Translations under genes and position numbers: made by a program | Origin: Patagioenas fasciata | Taxonomy: Eukaryota > Chordata > Aves > Columbiformes > Columbidae | Length of the DNA: 64,000 bases | Assembly (NCBI RefSeq): GCF_037038585.1 | Contig: NC_092523.1 | Coordinates: 31,473,501-31,537,500, forward strand | Direction of reading: 5' to 3' | The notes under the pieces: model-generated | The model's input: the letters and a program-made list of their open reading frames with translations, nothing else | Databases searched by the model: none | Told to the model about the DNA's origin: nothing | Part shown: piece by piece, positions 38,918-49,836 of the stretch | How the letters are laid out: each line of letters opens with the position of its first letter | How positions within the stretch are numbered: the stretch's first letter is position 1

Positions 38918-41055
38918 AGTTTGGGAAAATGAAGGAACAGAGGTTCTTCCTGCAGTTGTTTGTTTTAGACCACGTGAATGAAATTATGTCCTCCAGGTTC
39001 ACCCATGCCACAGTACATACAAATTTCAATTGCTTGGCAAGAAATTTGTAAGCAGTACTTAGTGAACAAACATATCTAAGAGGTTTTGTAGACTGAGGCA
39101 AATTTTAGGAAATTATGACTACAATCTGAGTGAAACAAACAAGTCAGACACCTCTTACTTAAGCATTTTTACACATTTCCGATTACATTTGTATGAAGAA
39201 TAATTTTATTTGAGATAATATTTCAAACAGTTTTTTACAAATAAAATCAAAGGAGTAATTTTACTTTGCATAAACATCCTTGAGCTGAAAGACATCCTTT
39301 CAGCTTCTTTACTGTTGAATTATCCTTAAAAAGCTGCAGATTTTTTCAGTGTTTGAAAGTTAAGCGCTTTGAAAAGAAAACTTAAAATATACATTAAAGA
39401 AACAAAACAAAACTCAAGGTAACCCATTGTATTAAAATATCACACAGATTGTAAATGCAAAGAGTAAGTACTCTTATAAATGTGCTTTCAATTATCTGAA
39501 AGAGGTCACTGAACTTCATTTGGTCACTCCTGAAATAAGCTCTAACTCTGGACTACAAAATATGTGTAAAAATAATACTCAGTATTGATTTCAAATGATA
39601 CAGAATATCTAGAGAAGCCTTTCAAACTGCACATTGATAATATTATCGGCATTTTGCACCTTACTTTGTCTGAATGAATCTAACTTCTGTTTCTAATCAC
39701 TGATGCTTGTCAATGTATTTTTTGTATACGTTAAACAGCTATTGTCAGATGTCTTTTCTCTACAGATATACCTGTTGACTGTAATCATATTATGCTGTAG
39801 TCTTCCTTGGAATTAAACAGTTTGAGCTTCTTCAGGCTTTACTGTAAAATAAACTAGAGCTCACATTAATCTCATGAATAATTATTCTTTATACATTATT
39901 CTGGCTTCAACTGTATTTCATGAACTGTAGGTACTACATGTAGATGTAATGTTCTAAGTTTGGTCTCACTGGTTTCTATAGAAAACCAGTAATACTCTTC
40001 TAATGCAATTTGATATCTCTTATCGTCTTACAGATGGAACAATTGTATTACAGAACCAGCACACAGCTACTGCATGGCAATGTCAGGTCATATTTTTTGA
40101 GTGACTAACATAACCCCCAGGTCACATGTAATTGCTGTTTTCTATCCTGTAATTGTTCTCTAAATTTGTTCTTATGGTTTGATTTTCATTTACTGTTATT
40201 AGAATGTGGCACTCGAATTTAATAAATTAATGTAAATGATTTTTTTTTCTTTTTTTTAAATGCGAGAGGATGCAGAATGAAGCTTCAAAAAGACAAGGAT
40301 ATCCTCCCATGTTGTGAAGCTGATTCTATTAGTGGCAGCAGCTGTAATGAAGCTCACAAAATAGGTTCTTAGGAACCTATTAAATATCATATCTGGCAGA
40401 CTTCCCTTAATCATGCAAGCGTCTGAGCTCTGCTTTGACAGTGGTCTTACCATAGCAGCATCTGGTATTGGGTCACAAAACTACAGATAGCAGCTGAATC
40501 ACTGTGTAGGATCTGTGTTATGTTTACAATAAGCTGTTTGAGATGGATGGCTTACAGTTTTCTATAAGAGGTCAGAGAGTATATCAAAGCTGGATGGTGA
40601 AAGGGTGAGGTGAGAGGTTGTCTTTACCAGCTGAGGGAGAAAGGATGTATGACTGGCAACAGTGGTTCTTGAAGCTCTCAATATACACAGCTTCTGTAGG
40701 CGTGTTAGCCCTTGTGTTAGGGTGGGCAGTCCTGATTGATGTTATGAAGTTCACAAGATGCAGATTGGCAGTTGTTACAGGCACTGTCATTTTTATTCTT
40801 TAAGATATCATCCCAACCCACATTAGGGAAACAGAAGGACATAGTGAAAAAGTTGTCCATCAGTTCCATGTCTTCACAGACTAGCAGAGGAAGCAGAGTG
40901 AAGGGAGATTCTTCTCATGGCCCACAAGGCTTCTGATACCGTATTCCCTCTCTTCCCTCTAATACAGCCATATAGGTAAGCTTTAAAATATGTATAAATG
41001 AAATGTTAAAAATTTATCTATTTATAGCCTGAAAGACTTGTTCAGTGGAGAAATA

Positions 41056-41081
41056 TTTTTTTTTTCTTTTTTTTTTTTTTA
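41056..41081. repeat. Poly(T)-rich tract
   Basis: T10 and T14 runs separated by a single C. Confidence 0.9.
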
Positions 41082-43397
41082 GTGTGACTATTACATAGCT
41101 TGCAGTATTCAAATAATGCTGAAATGATTTCAGAATGATAAAACTGAAGTGCTGCTGGGGGACATTCATAGCCTGTAAGCTGAGCTGCCATCCCAACGGT
41201 ATCATCTACTAGTCTTCTCATTTGGCAAATCTCTCCTGAAGACTTTCAGGAGAGTGACTAAGGCCTGTCTCCAGTGGAATTGATGAGTTTTTTAGGAAAC
41301 AAATAGGTGTCAGCAAAAATCGCTCCCATACTAAATACAAAGTAGGAGACATAACATTAGTTTGAAATAGAACAATAGTATTAAAGGTAATAATAGCTAG
41401 AAGTTTAGGAAATTCAGTGTCATTTTCTCTCCACAATAAGTTAGAATTGCTTTCTGTGAGGAACAGATATCTACAGGGATGCAAAAGAAGTTATTAAAAA
41501 AATAATATTTTACACTGATTATTATAGGTCATTAAAATGTTTCCATTACATTCGCTTAATATCAGATGTTTAAAATTATCCTCATATGCTTGATGAACAT
41601 AATAATTTGCACATTCATGTTGTTGGCTATTTTAGCAAGTAAAATATCTAAGATAGTTAAACTTACAAAATCCTTTTCTTCAGGGAATGCCATATGCAAG
41701 AAGCTTCAATAAGCTTGGCTGTTTTTGTTATGCTGGAGAGATACACTTTATTCTAAGTTACCATGTTTTGCTTTTGTCTTGCTAGAACCATTTGAGTTTT
41801 CTAGATGGTAGGTAGAGATATTGAAAGTTGGAAATTATTATTTTAACTAAACTTACTGTTTTGGATAAAACAATAAACGGTACAGAGAAGTTTCTTACAG
41901 ACAGAATCCTGCTTCATCATTGAAGAACTTTGTTTATTTTTCTAGGATCTTAAAGAGGTTCATACATTGCTATCCATCTATGGTCTAGTCATCTCTCACA
42001 GAGTCTAGGGCCCTTTGTCATATTTTCATTCATCGCACACCCTCTAGAGAAAATTGGACCTTTTACATTCACATGAAAAAGTCTGAAAGTGCTGAGTACT
42101 AAAAAGGGGCAATTAAAATTTTGTGTGCTATCAACGTTCACCTAAGAGTATGCTTAGATGAATACATGTTAATTTTCTCCTAATAGCATTCCTTAAGAGA
42201 TTATTTATAACAGGAATGTTGCAATCACAGCTGACTCTATAATGGCTCCTTTAAAGAGATTAAACACTAATTTTTAGTTTCATCTGATATTCTTGTCACC
42301 TTTACAGATTAAACATTGTTTTGAGTATCCACAATAAACTAAACAATATTCAGTGGTCCTTAAATTATATTCTTTTGAATAATCAAACATTAATTTGTTC
42401 TTGCATGAAAAACACACAATCTGAAGTTCTGTTTAACATAAATATTTAGTATCTTCGAGTAAAACAGCATCTCAATACTCTATTACAATTATTATTGGAA
42501 CACATTAAACCTTATGTTGTGCAATAAAAAGACACATTATTGATGTGGAAATAATGTATGTTTGTGTTAACTTTCCTGGAGAAGAAATAACTAGCATTCT
42601 CAAAGGTGTCATTTTCATTTAAACCTTTCCTCAGGGAGACATGTAAAAGAGATTGTCACTGAAACAACCACCTGTGCTGCTTGACTGCGGATTTTTTCAT
42701 ACATCTCTCTTTTTATTTGTTAATGAAATGTTCACACCTTAGACTAGTAAGTATTTTATGTCTTCAATTTTGATGATCCTCAAGACATAATAAGAAATGA
42801 CCTGTGAGCTTAGTGTGCTGCACCACATCCCTAAATTAGCATTCACTGTGATAGTTCCAAGACAATGATTGAAACTGGGACTATAATTTTTCAACATTAA
42901 AAATGTTGAGAAGTTTTGTGCACTTTGTCCCTTAATATATTCTTGCCTTCCTCATAGGTTCTATACCAACTATCCATTTACTATTGTATCTCCAGAAATC
43001 AAAAGCCAGACTTTGTGTGGCAAGAGAAAGCTCCTATTCTAGGCGATCATTAGAAAATGTGAGGTTCAGGGTTCTCAGGGAAGTAATTGTAGTGACTGTA
43101 CTTCAAAATGCAGACCAGGTTACATTCATTCACCCAAAGTATTAAATTTATCAATTATATTTCCATGAATGATGTTAATTTGTCCCAGCTTCTACCAATT
43201 AACAGTTTGATGCCTACTCTGAAATAAGCTGCCTATACCTCAATGAAAGTAAGTGCTCTCAAAGAGTGATTCATCTGATCCTCCCAAAAAAGTTACCTGA
43301 AATAGCTGGTATCTTTGACCAGTTTAGAAAAATCTAACTCAGAATTAGGTGACCGTAGTCCACCCCATATCACCAGCAGGGATCACATTGACATTCA

Positions 43398-43542
43398 TGT
43401 CATGGCTGTTGGTGTTCAAGAAGCATTTGGACAATGCTCTTAGATATAAAGTTTAACTTTTAGGTTGTCGCGTGTAGAGTCAGAAGTTGGACTTGATGAA
43501 CCCATGGGTCCCTTCCAACTCAGGATATTCTACGATTCATAT
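43398..43542 (+). mobile_element. CR1 LINE 3' end, sense, short
   Basis: Only the last 145 bp or so of a CR1 remain: GGTGTTCAAGAAGC, then GTTGGACTTGATGA, CCCTTCCAACTCAGG and the terminal octamers ATTCTACG and ATTCATAT (43527-43542). The sequence closely parallels the copy at 49570-49836, so both come from the same subfamily. Confidence 0.85.
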
Positions 43543-44395
43543 CAAACATCTATTTTGGTCTTGATTCTGGCGTAAGCTATTAAAATGCATGAACAATTTC
43601 ACATCCTTTTTTATAACCAAATGCCAAACTTTGAATTTTCATATAAAATAAAATATCTGTTGAGAGGCTATGGTGACCCTCTTTTAAGAATTACAGGTGA
43701 CAATTGCAGAGTTTTTAAGTTTTATTTTGCTACTATTTGCCAACAATGGAAAATTTCGAAAAGCTTTTTAGCCCAGATGGTCATGAGCAAGAACTGGACA
43801 GCTGCTCCGCAAATCAAGTATACAGCTTCACCATCATTCTAACCTATTTAAGCTATTGAATATGCAAACTTCTTAACAAGAAAATAAAATTGACGTTTTT
43901 AATTAATTAGAAAAATTATATGAATTTGCAGTTATAGAGTTATTAATTATTTGCACATGATTTTGCTGTGCATTGGGGAACATTTTTTCTGTATGTTTTG
44001 GTTTTAACTTTCCTAGCTTAATTTTTTTACAATCCAATATTGTTGATGTACATCTGTAACTTTTCTTCAACGTTAGTAATACTTCTATGATTTTATAGAT
44101 GATACACCACTGCCTACATATAAAGTAACTTTTGGAATAAGATTAGCCGAAACCATGTTAAACAACCAAAACAAGGTTTGTAACAAGGCTAAAAAACAGT
44201 CTAAATCCAAACCATTCAAAATACAACTATGAAGACAAAGATCCAACTATAAATGTATTCATAATAATAAATTATTTTCCTAATTTAATCTTTAAGTACT
44301 CATATTCACAGAGAAGCACACTGCATTGACACTTTCTAGATACATAAAAACTCAGTCTGCTTGTAAATTTTTATTGCATGTACTAACCTAGCAAC

Positions 44396-44401
44396 ATTAT
44401 G
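44396..44401. repeat. Left 6-bp target site duplication (ATTATG) of the plus-strand solo LTR
   Basis: It is identical to 44739-44744 directly after the LTR's terminal CA, which fixes both ends of the element. Confidence 0.88.
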
Positions 44402-44738
44402 TGTGGAGGGGTTTCTGTTAGATGGAGACTTGTTACTGAACCACCCAGGAATTTCAAGGCCAACTCAGAGGCAGTAAACAGGACCTGCTGTGAGAGAGAA
44501 GCAACTCTGCAATAACAAGGCCCCAACGTGGTGTAAATCAACGGACCTATCAGCAGTGAGACTTCAGTGCATGGACAGCTTGTGAACATAGGTGATATCC
44601 AATTAGCGAATGCATGCTTGCAGCGTGGATGCATGATCAGAGAATAGTTGCATATATAAGGAGGCTTGTTTCTGTAATAAATGGCTCTAGCATGATTCAC
44701 ATTGAATCAGAGTGCAGAGTCCTTTATTCACTCCAACA
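44402..44738 (+). mobile_element. Solo LTR (alpharetrovirus/ERVK-like), 337 bp, with intact 6-bp target duplication
   Basis: The element starts TGTGGAGG and ends CTCCAACA, giving imperfect terminal inverted repeats (TGTGGAG against TGTTGGAG). It is flanked by the direct repeat ATTATG at 44396-44401 and 44739-44744. Inside, in order, are a CCAAT box (44599-44603), a TATA box (TATATAAG, 44653-44660), and an AATAAA signal (44676-44681) followed by a short R/U5-like end. There is no gag, pol or env sequence on either side, so this is a solo LTR left by recombination between the two ends of a former provirus. The 6-bp duplication and the small LTR fit avian alpharetro/ERVK-like elements; the family assignment is inferred. 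The ORF at 44383-44700 on the minus strand is its non-coding shadow. Confidence 0.88.
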
Positions 44739-44744
44739 ATTATG
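44739..44744. repeat. Right 6-bp target site duplication (ATTATG) of the plus-strand solo LTR
   Basis: It is identical to 44396-44401. No mismatch is present, so the insertion is not very ancient. Confidence 0.88.
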
Positions 44745-45511
44745 CATTATATTCCTGCCTGCCACATATTTTTTCCAGTAGTGCAATCTGAGCTTTGGTC
44801 TTGCTCTTAAACATAGGAAACCTCATTGCTGACAAGGACCTATATACACCTACATATATGTTTATATCTTCACACAGAATGCGTACTAAGAAAATTCTTG
44901 GTTATGCTTAGATTACTGTTTTAGTTTTCCTAATATATGGATTCTTTTATTCCGGATGTGAGTCTGTTTATCTGAGATAATATGCAATGCATTCATCATA
45001 ATAATATGAAATTAATTTCTGAACAAAGCAAAAGGAAAGTTTGCAAACCAAAAGAAACTTAAATGTATGGTGTGTTGCTGTAGATGTAAATTATTTTGTT
45101 GTTCAGTTCCATCTAGTAATTTTTTGTATAATATTTCTTGGAATCTTAGTTGAAGTTGGTGAAATAGGACAATGATAGAAAAACTTACATCACTTGTATA
45201 TAAAAATAAGAAATTTACTAAAATTAAATGTAAAGAAAAATACAAAAGTGAAGATGGCATGAGGTTTTGTAGTCAATCTGGTTTCATAGCACTTCTATAT
45301 TGCAAAAGAGGTATAAAGCAAGTTAATAAAAGTTACATGCAACAGTGAATATAGTATGCTTTGTTGCAAGTACTATAGGAGTATTTCCAAGGAAAAGGTC
45401 AGTGCCCTGTTCAGGAATAAAGATTAGGAAGATATTGTTAGCATGGTTTCAGTTAAAGAATGTTTTTTCAGCATTACCAGCCTGGCCCACTGTTACCTTT
45501 CTTTTGTTTAG

Positions 45512-45560
45512 AAAAAAAAACCAAAACAAAACCAACCAACCAAACCAAAACATCAACAAA
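45512..45560. repeat. A/C-rich (CAAAA/CCAA)n simple repeat
   Basis: A9 then CCAAAA and ACCA units; G is absent across the tract. Confidence 0.88.
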
Positions 45561-47768
45561 TAAAGGAGGAATCTAATACTTTGCTCTGTAAACTGACAAG
45601 CTTGGATGGCTGTCAGTAGCTAGATGGTTTTATCTTCTTTACTCAGAGTAAATGATGTCCAGAACAGGCATCAGCAACTGCTACACTAATGCAAACAATA
45701 TGCCCTGTACAGCTTTTTCTAATGGCGTGCATTAGGATCTGTGTGATCCCAAACCCCAAGAGCTTCAGTATCTTGAAAATCACGTCTGTGAGAGGTAACA
45801 GTCCTATTAGTGACGGCAATTGATTAACAGCTACTCACTTCTCTTGGAGGCAGCATCTCCCAGCAACACTTAAGTTTTGTTTTGCATGCTTCATCTTGAA
45901 TAGGAGAAATAAAAAAAAAACTCAGTACATCACCCTCCAGACCTGACATGGATGTGATGTGGCTCATCGGTCAGGGATAGATCAATGGGGCATGAATGAA
46001 AAAGAGCTCTCTGAAAGCTGATGGCTGAAAGCCAAAAGAGAAGATATCTTTTCATTTGACTGGAGTAAATCCATCCTTCAACATTAAAGTTTGTGACTTC
46101 TGGTCTGTGACTGTTAAATGACTATATAAAAGGAGTAAAAGATTGTCCTTAAGAAACTGTGTTTGTCCAGAAGTTTGCAACCTTTTCTCGTGGAAGGAGC
46201 CCTTGCTACCGCCTTTGACACTTTGTCTGTATCATAACCTACACACCACACCCATCTCCTAAAGAACAGGATTATACTAATATGGATCACCTTCCAAGTC
46301 TATCACCTCTACAAATTCTAGATATTCTTCTTCTAGGGAACCGTTACGCTACTGTTTTCCCCTCATGCAATAATCTTCACTCTCTAAAGATTTTTTAAGT
46401 GTTTCTGGGTTGCAAGGTCTGATTTGAGCTAATCTGATCTGTTGGTTTGTCATATTCCTGTCAGCTGCTCCTCATTTCACTCTCTCTAGCCAAGCTTCAC
46501 TGCACTTCTTGTCTCCAGAGCCACACACCAGGCAACTGCTTACTCCCCTACCTTTGTTCATTTGCTGTTGTTTTAGGCACCCTCACTCCATTGCTCCTGC
46601 ACTCATCCTGTCTCTGCTGAGTCTCACACTGCTTTTTTTTTCTCTGATAACCACTCCAGCCCATTCCCACACTCTGCTGATGGGCTATTGTATCACCTCT
46701 TAGGAGGGCTCATGTCTTCTCTTCCATTTCTTTCTGTTTCCAGTCTTTTGAACTCATTCCTTCCCCATTTGCAAATGGGGTGCACCTATTTACTGAACAG
46801 CATAAATTTTGGGTAACTAAGATCTGGAGTGACATAATCTGTGATTTCTCAAAATATGCACATGCACATCAATTTTTTTGAAGACTTATGGCAGCCCTGG
46901 TGCCTGAAAGTCAATAGTCAACAGGTGTTGGGCCAATCTTCCTAAATCCTTGAGAAGCAAGGCCCAGATTGCACACCACTTTTGATTAATTTCATGCAAT
47001 GACAGTCAGAATAGGATGGATGTGGACAACATGTGGTCTGAACTCTCTTGAACTTAGGCACTTGGATCAATTTTAAGTGTCTAGTAGATTACTTGAATAT
47101 GATCTATAATTCCTATGGACATAAGTATCTTCTCAAAGGCACACTGCAAATATAACTAAAGGGAACACAATGGCCTATTTAATGTTTTAAATGTTCAATG
47201 CTAAGACATCAGCAGTATCATCAAATTAGCACCTGATATTATCATCAAAATACCATATAAAAATTCTGTGCCCAAAATAAACAGATACTTTTGAATACTT
47301 CCTCAGTGCCCCAATTTTCTATTTTATTATGGTGTTTTCATTATAAAATTAATAAAATTTTTGAGTGGTACAGCAAAATCTCTGAAGAAATTAATAGTTT
47401 TGTCTTCAAAGTCTTCAGCACAGATGTATGTAAGTAACTAATGCAGAATAAGGCAAAGAGTTGGAATCCTAGGAAAAAAAAAAAAAAGAAAAAACTTAAG
47501 CATATGCTCATTAATTTAACATTACCGGGCCATACACTGTAGTGTGTACTTTCATGGAAAAAAATACGCAGTCACTGACTTGAAGACTATGCCGTGAATG
47601 AGAGTATCAAATTAAAGCTGCATGGTTAATGCTCTGGGAATTAAATTAAAATTAATTGTATTAGTGTATTACATTAGTATTATTTTCTGCAAAGGTGGCT
47701 TTCTGTGCAAAGAGTGAAATCTGAGAAGTGTAAGCAAATGTGTGGAAAAGAAGCGTCTTCTGTCATCG

Positions 47769-47786
47769 TTTTTTTTTTTTTTTTTT
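47769..47786. repeat. Poly(T) tract, T18, just upstream of the CpG island
   Basis: Eighteen T about 220 bp before the island edge. Poly(dA:dT) runs exclude nucleosomes, so it may mark the upstream border of the open promoter; that role is speculative. Confidence 0.9.
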
Positions 47787-48151
47787 AAAGGAGCCTCGAT
47801 TTATGATTGTAGTTGCGCTTCAGGTAGCTGTGGCACAGAATTTGGAGCAGTACGTAAAGCTGCTCACCCCAGCCTCTCATGGGCTGAAATACCCCCCACC
47901 CTGCTGGGATCTACCACTCCTGCGGCCACAGCTCTGGTAGAACATGTTGACCCGATGAAGCTGACAGCAAGTCCCCGTCATACATCATCTGCCCGTAGCG
48001 CTGAGTGTGTGGCCGCCTGCCAGGTGCCGAGCACCGAGGATACCTCAGCTAGCGCCCCGGGACCAGTCCCTGCCGCGCCGCGCTCCGGGCAGCGCCGCCG
48101 AAAGGGCGTCGAGGCGCCTCAGCGGGCACGCGGCGAGGCCGGCGGGAGAAG

Positions 48152-48170
48152 AACTACATTTCCCAAGAGC
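48152..48170 (+). promoter_or_regulatory. ZNF143-like (SBS-type) promoter element
   Basis: AACTACATTTCCCAAGAGC closely resembles the ACTACAATTCCCA core bound by ZNF143 and related factors at CpG-island promoters. It sits about 110 bp before the TUSC3 start codon and 20-60 bp before two CCAAT boxes, a typical place for this element. The match is by eye to a remembered consensus. Confidence 0.65.
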
Positions 48171-48192
48171 CGCCGCGCCCCGGGGTGATGCG

Positions 48193-48215
48193 ATTGGCCA
48201 GAGCCCGAGCCCAAT
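48193..48215. promoter_or_regulatory. Paired, oppositely oriented CCAAT boxes (NF-Y-type)
   Basis: ATTGG at 48193-48197 (CCAAT on the minus strand) and CCAAT at 48211-48215 (plus strand) are 18 bp apart start to start. They lie 66-88 bp upstream of the TUSC3 ATG at 48281. NF-Y boxes usually lie about 60-100 bp before the transcription start, so transcription probably begins close to, and shortly upstream of, the ATG, giving a very short 5' UTR. There is no TATA box nearby, as is usual for a CpG-island promoter. Confidence 0.6.
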
Positions 48216-48280
48216 CGGCGGGGAGGAGGTGGGCAGCGGTGCCGCAGGTGCTGGCGGCCGGGCCGGGCAGCCGGGGGAAC

Positions 48281-48406
48281 ATGGCGCTGGGTACCAGGGC
48301 ACCGCGGCGGCTGCTGCACCTGCCGGCCGGGAGCTGCCTCCTCCTCCTGCTGGTGCTGCTCCTCCTCCTCTGCGGCCAGCTCGGGGGAGGACAGAAAAAG
48401 AAGGAG
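48281..48406 (+). CDS. TUSC3: TUSC3 first coding exon (signal peptide of an oligosaccharyltransferase subunit), partial gene
   Basis: The exon encodes 42 residues. A basic N-region (MALGTRAPRR, then LLHLPAGS) leads into a leucine-rich core of about 13 residues and then CGQLGGGQKKKE. The LPxGS...LLLLC-QLGGGQKKKE pattern is what I recognise as the start of vertebrate TUSC3 (N33); the paralogue MAGT1 has a different signal peptide and lacks the QLGGG stretch. The family protein is an ER membrane subunit of STT3B-type oligosaccharyltransferase. It has a lumenal thioredoxin-like domain and four membrane helices that help N-glycosylate cysteine-rich acceptors, and it has also been linked to magnesium transport. 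Only the cleavable signal and the first mature residues lie here; cleavage is likely near GGG/Q. The start at 48281 has A at -3 and G at +4, a strong Kozak context. The exon ends in phase 0 at GAG, followed by GTAGAA, a good donor at 48407. Exons carrying the thioredoxin and membrane parts are not in the window. The identification rests on recalled family sequence, not on a search. Confidence 0.9.
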
Positions 48407-49569
48407 GTAGAAACGTTCGCTTCTTTCGCCATCGCGCCCGGCTGAGGGTCTGGGGCTGCCCTGCCGCGCTGCCTCCCCCGCGTCAGCGCCCCCGGGCGCC
48501 GGCGGCGCCTCCGTCCGCCCGGTGGCCCTCGCCCTGCCTCCCCCACTCTCCTCCCGCCGCGGCCGCGGGCCGCCCTCCCCCTGCCCCGCCAGCTCCTCTG
48601 CCTCCCCTGCCCTGAGGGGGGCGCCCCTGGGGCGCAGGGCGCCGGGCACCGCTCACCCCGCCCCGCCGAACATGGCCGGCTGCCGGCGGCGGCGTTTCCA
48701 GGGCAGCCGGGAGCCGGCGCCGCGGGGCGCAGTGCCGGGTGCGCTGTCTCCTGCATGAGGTACTGGCCCGAGGGGATGCCATCCGTTGTCGTGGGCCTTT
48801 AACTCTCCGGTTTTGAGCACGTAAAGGCGAGGCCCGGCGTCCTCGGCTGGCTGTGCAGCCAGCCAGAGGTGAAGGGCACTAACCTGCGGCAGGAGGGGGA
48901 AGTTAAACCCCGTGTTTGTGGTGTCAGCTAAAAGAAATGCCCAGAGTTAAGGGCACTGGAGTCGTGGCAGCAGATGTGTGTGTGTGCTGGGGTAGGTGTT
49001 GGTGCTGTCTTCGAGGCCTCTTCTGGGTAAGAGACGTGGAGGAAGAAGTAGTTCTCGTTCAGTTTCAGTAGCAAGAGTCTGTCTTCTGCAATTCATGGAT
49101 TTAAATAGGGAAATTTACAAAAGTGTGTACATACTTGCATTTTTCCGTGCTCAGTGCTGTTAGAGCTTTCTATACTTTTCTCTTCCTGGCTTGCCCTCAA
49201 TTTCAGGCCACATTCTCATATACCCAATGCTCAGTCAACCAGTAGAGTCTCTTTACAGTTCCTCTATAATTTCGTATAGGGGTGGAGACAACTTTTTACC
49301 AAACTGTAGAATTTTTTTTGTTTGTTTTTAATATCTGTTTTCTTTTGTTAGTGTTACTGAAGGACCTGTGCTTAGTGGTGGTGGAGGAGAGAGAAAGAAC
49401 AATTTTGCTAAGAGGTCCTCTCTGTGTCCTATCTGCTCAGACAAAGAGGAGGATAAGCGAAATTTTCTTTCTTTTTGAAGAACTGTGTAGGCTACTAAGG
49501 CTTATAGGTCAAAGAAGTAAAATGAGGGGGATCAGAGAGAGAGGTGCTCCTGTCTTCCCTTTGGTGTCT

Positions 49570-49836
49570 GCTGACATGACTGAGGGAATGGCTTAAAACT
49601 GCATCATGGGAAGTTCAGCTTGGATATTAGGAAAAAGTTCTTCTTTAAGAGTGTGGTCAAGCACTAGAACAAGCTCCCCAGGGAAGTGATCATAGCCTCA
49701 AGCCTCTTGGTGTTCAGAGAGTGGATAATGCTCTTAAGTGTATGATTTAACTTTTAGTTTTCGCTGTGTGGAGTCAGGAGTTGGACTTGATGATTCTCAT
49801 GGATAACTTCCAACTCAGGATATTCTATGATTCTAA
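49570..49836 (+). mobile_element. CR1 LINE 3' end, sense, in TUSC3 intron 1
   Basis: Landmarks are GGGAATGGCTTAAAACTGC, GCTTGGATATTAGGAAAAA, AGCTCCCCAGGGAAGTG, GAGTTGGACTTGATGA, TTCCAACTCAGGA and a terminal ATTCTATG at 49822-49829. It is in the same orientation as TUSC3. Confidence 0.88.

Larger units (their letters stand above)
30216..44395. other. Intergenic DNA with CR1 copies, no gene seen
   Basis: It holds CR1 fragments at 32747, 38552 and 43398, a 31-bp tandem duplication at 34352, and the TTTG and poly(T) tracts at 36725 and 41056. The remainder is AT-rich with short chance frames only. Confidence 0.7.
44745..47989. other. Immediate upstream flank of the TUSC3 island
   Basis: AT-rich DNA with an A/C tract (45512), a pyrimidine-rich stretch at about 46500-46640, A14 at 47474 and T18 at 47769. 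No coding feature is supported. The open frames 47740-47940 and 47742-48188 start across the T18 run and enter the island in unrelated frames. Confidence 0.7.
47990..48870. promoter_or_regulatory. CpG island covering the TUSC3 promoter, exon 1 and start of intron 1
   Basis: GC content and CpG density jump from the AT-rich surroundings at about 47990 and fall again near 48870. The densest part, 48050-48760, is full of CGCC and CGGC steps. This is the only such island in the window and it straddles the TUSC3 start codon, as expected for a broadly expressed housekeeping-type gene. A GC-box cluster (CCCCGCCCCGCC) lies at about 48656-48667, inside intron 1. Long open frames on both strands here come from the scarcity of stop codons in GC-rich DNA and are not separate genes. 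Confidence 0.9.

Noticed and set aside
41876..41900. U6-like string ACAGAGAAG
   Set aside because: Only nine bases match and the neighbouring U6 sequence is absent.
1..47989. SGCZ exons on the minus strand
   Set aside because: No frame resembles sarcoglycan zeta (cytoplasmic start, single membrane helix, extracellular repeat region).
47742..48188. 148-codon plus-strand frame running into the island
   Set aside because: It begins with a run of phenylalanines made by the T18 tract, crosses the promoter and shows no recognisable protein feature.
48007..48756. Long open frames on both strands in the CpG island (48007-48615 plus, 48119-48649 minus, 48154-48756 minus, 48483-48782 minus)
   Set aside because: They are proline/arginine/alanine-rich translations expected from stop-poor GC-rich DNA. 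They have no domain, and they overlap the TUSC3 exon out of frame or on the other strand.
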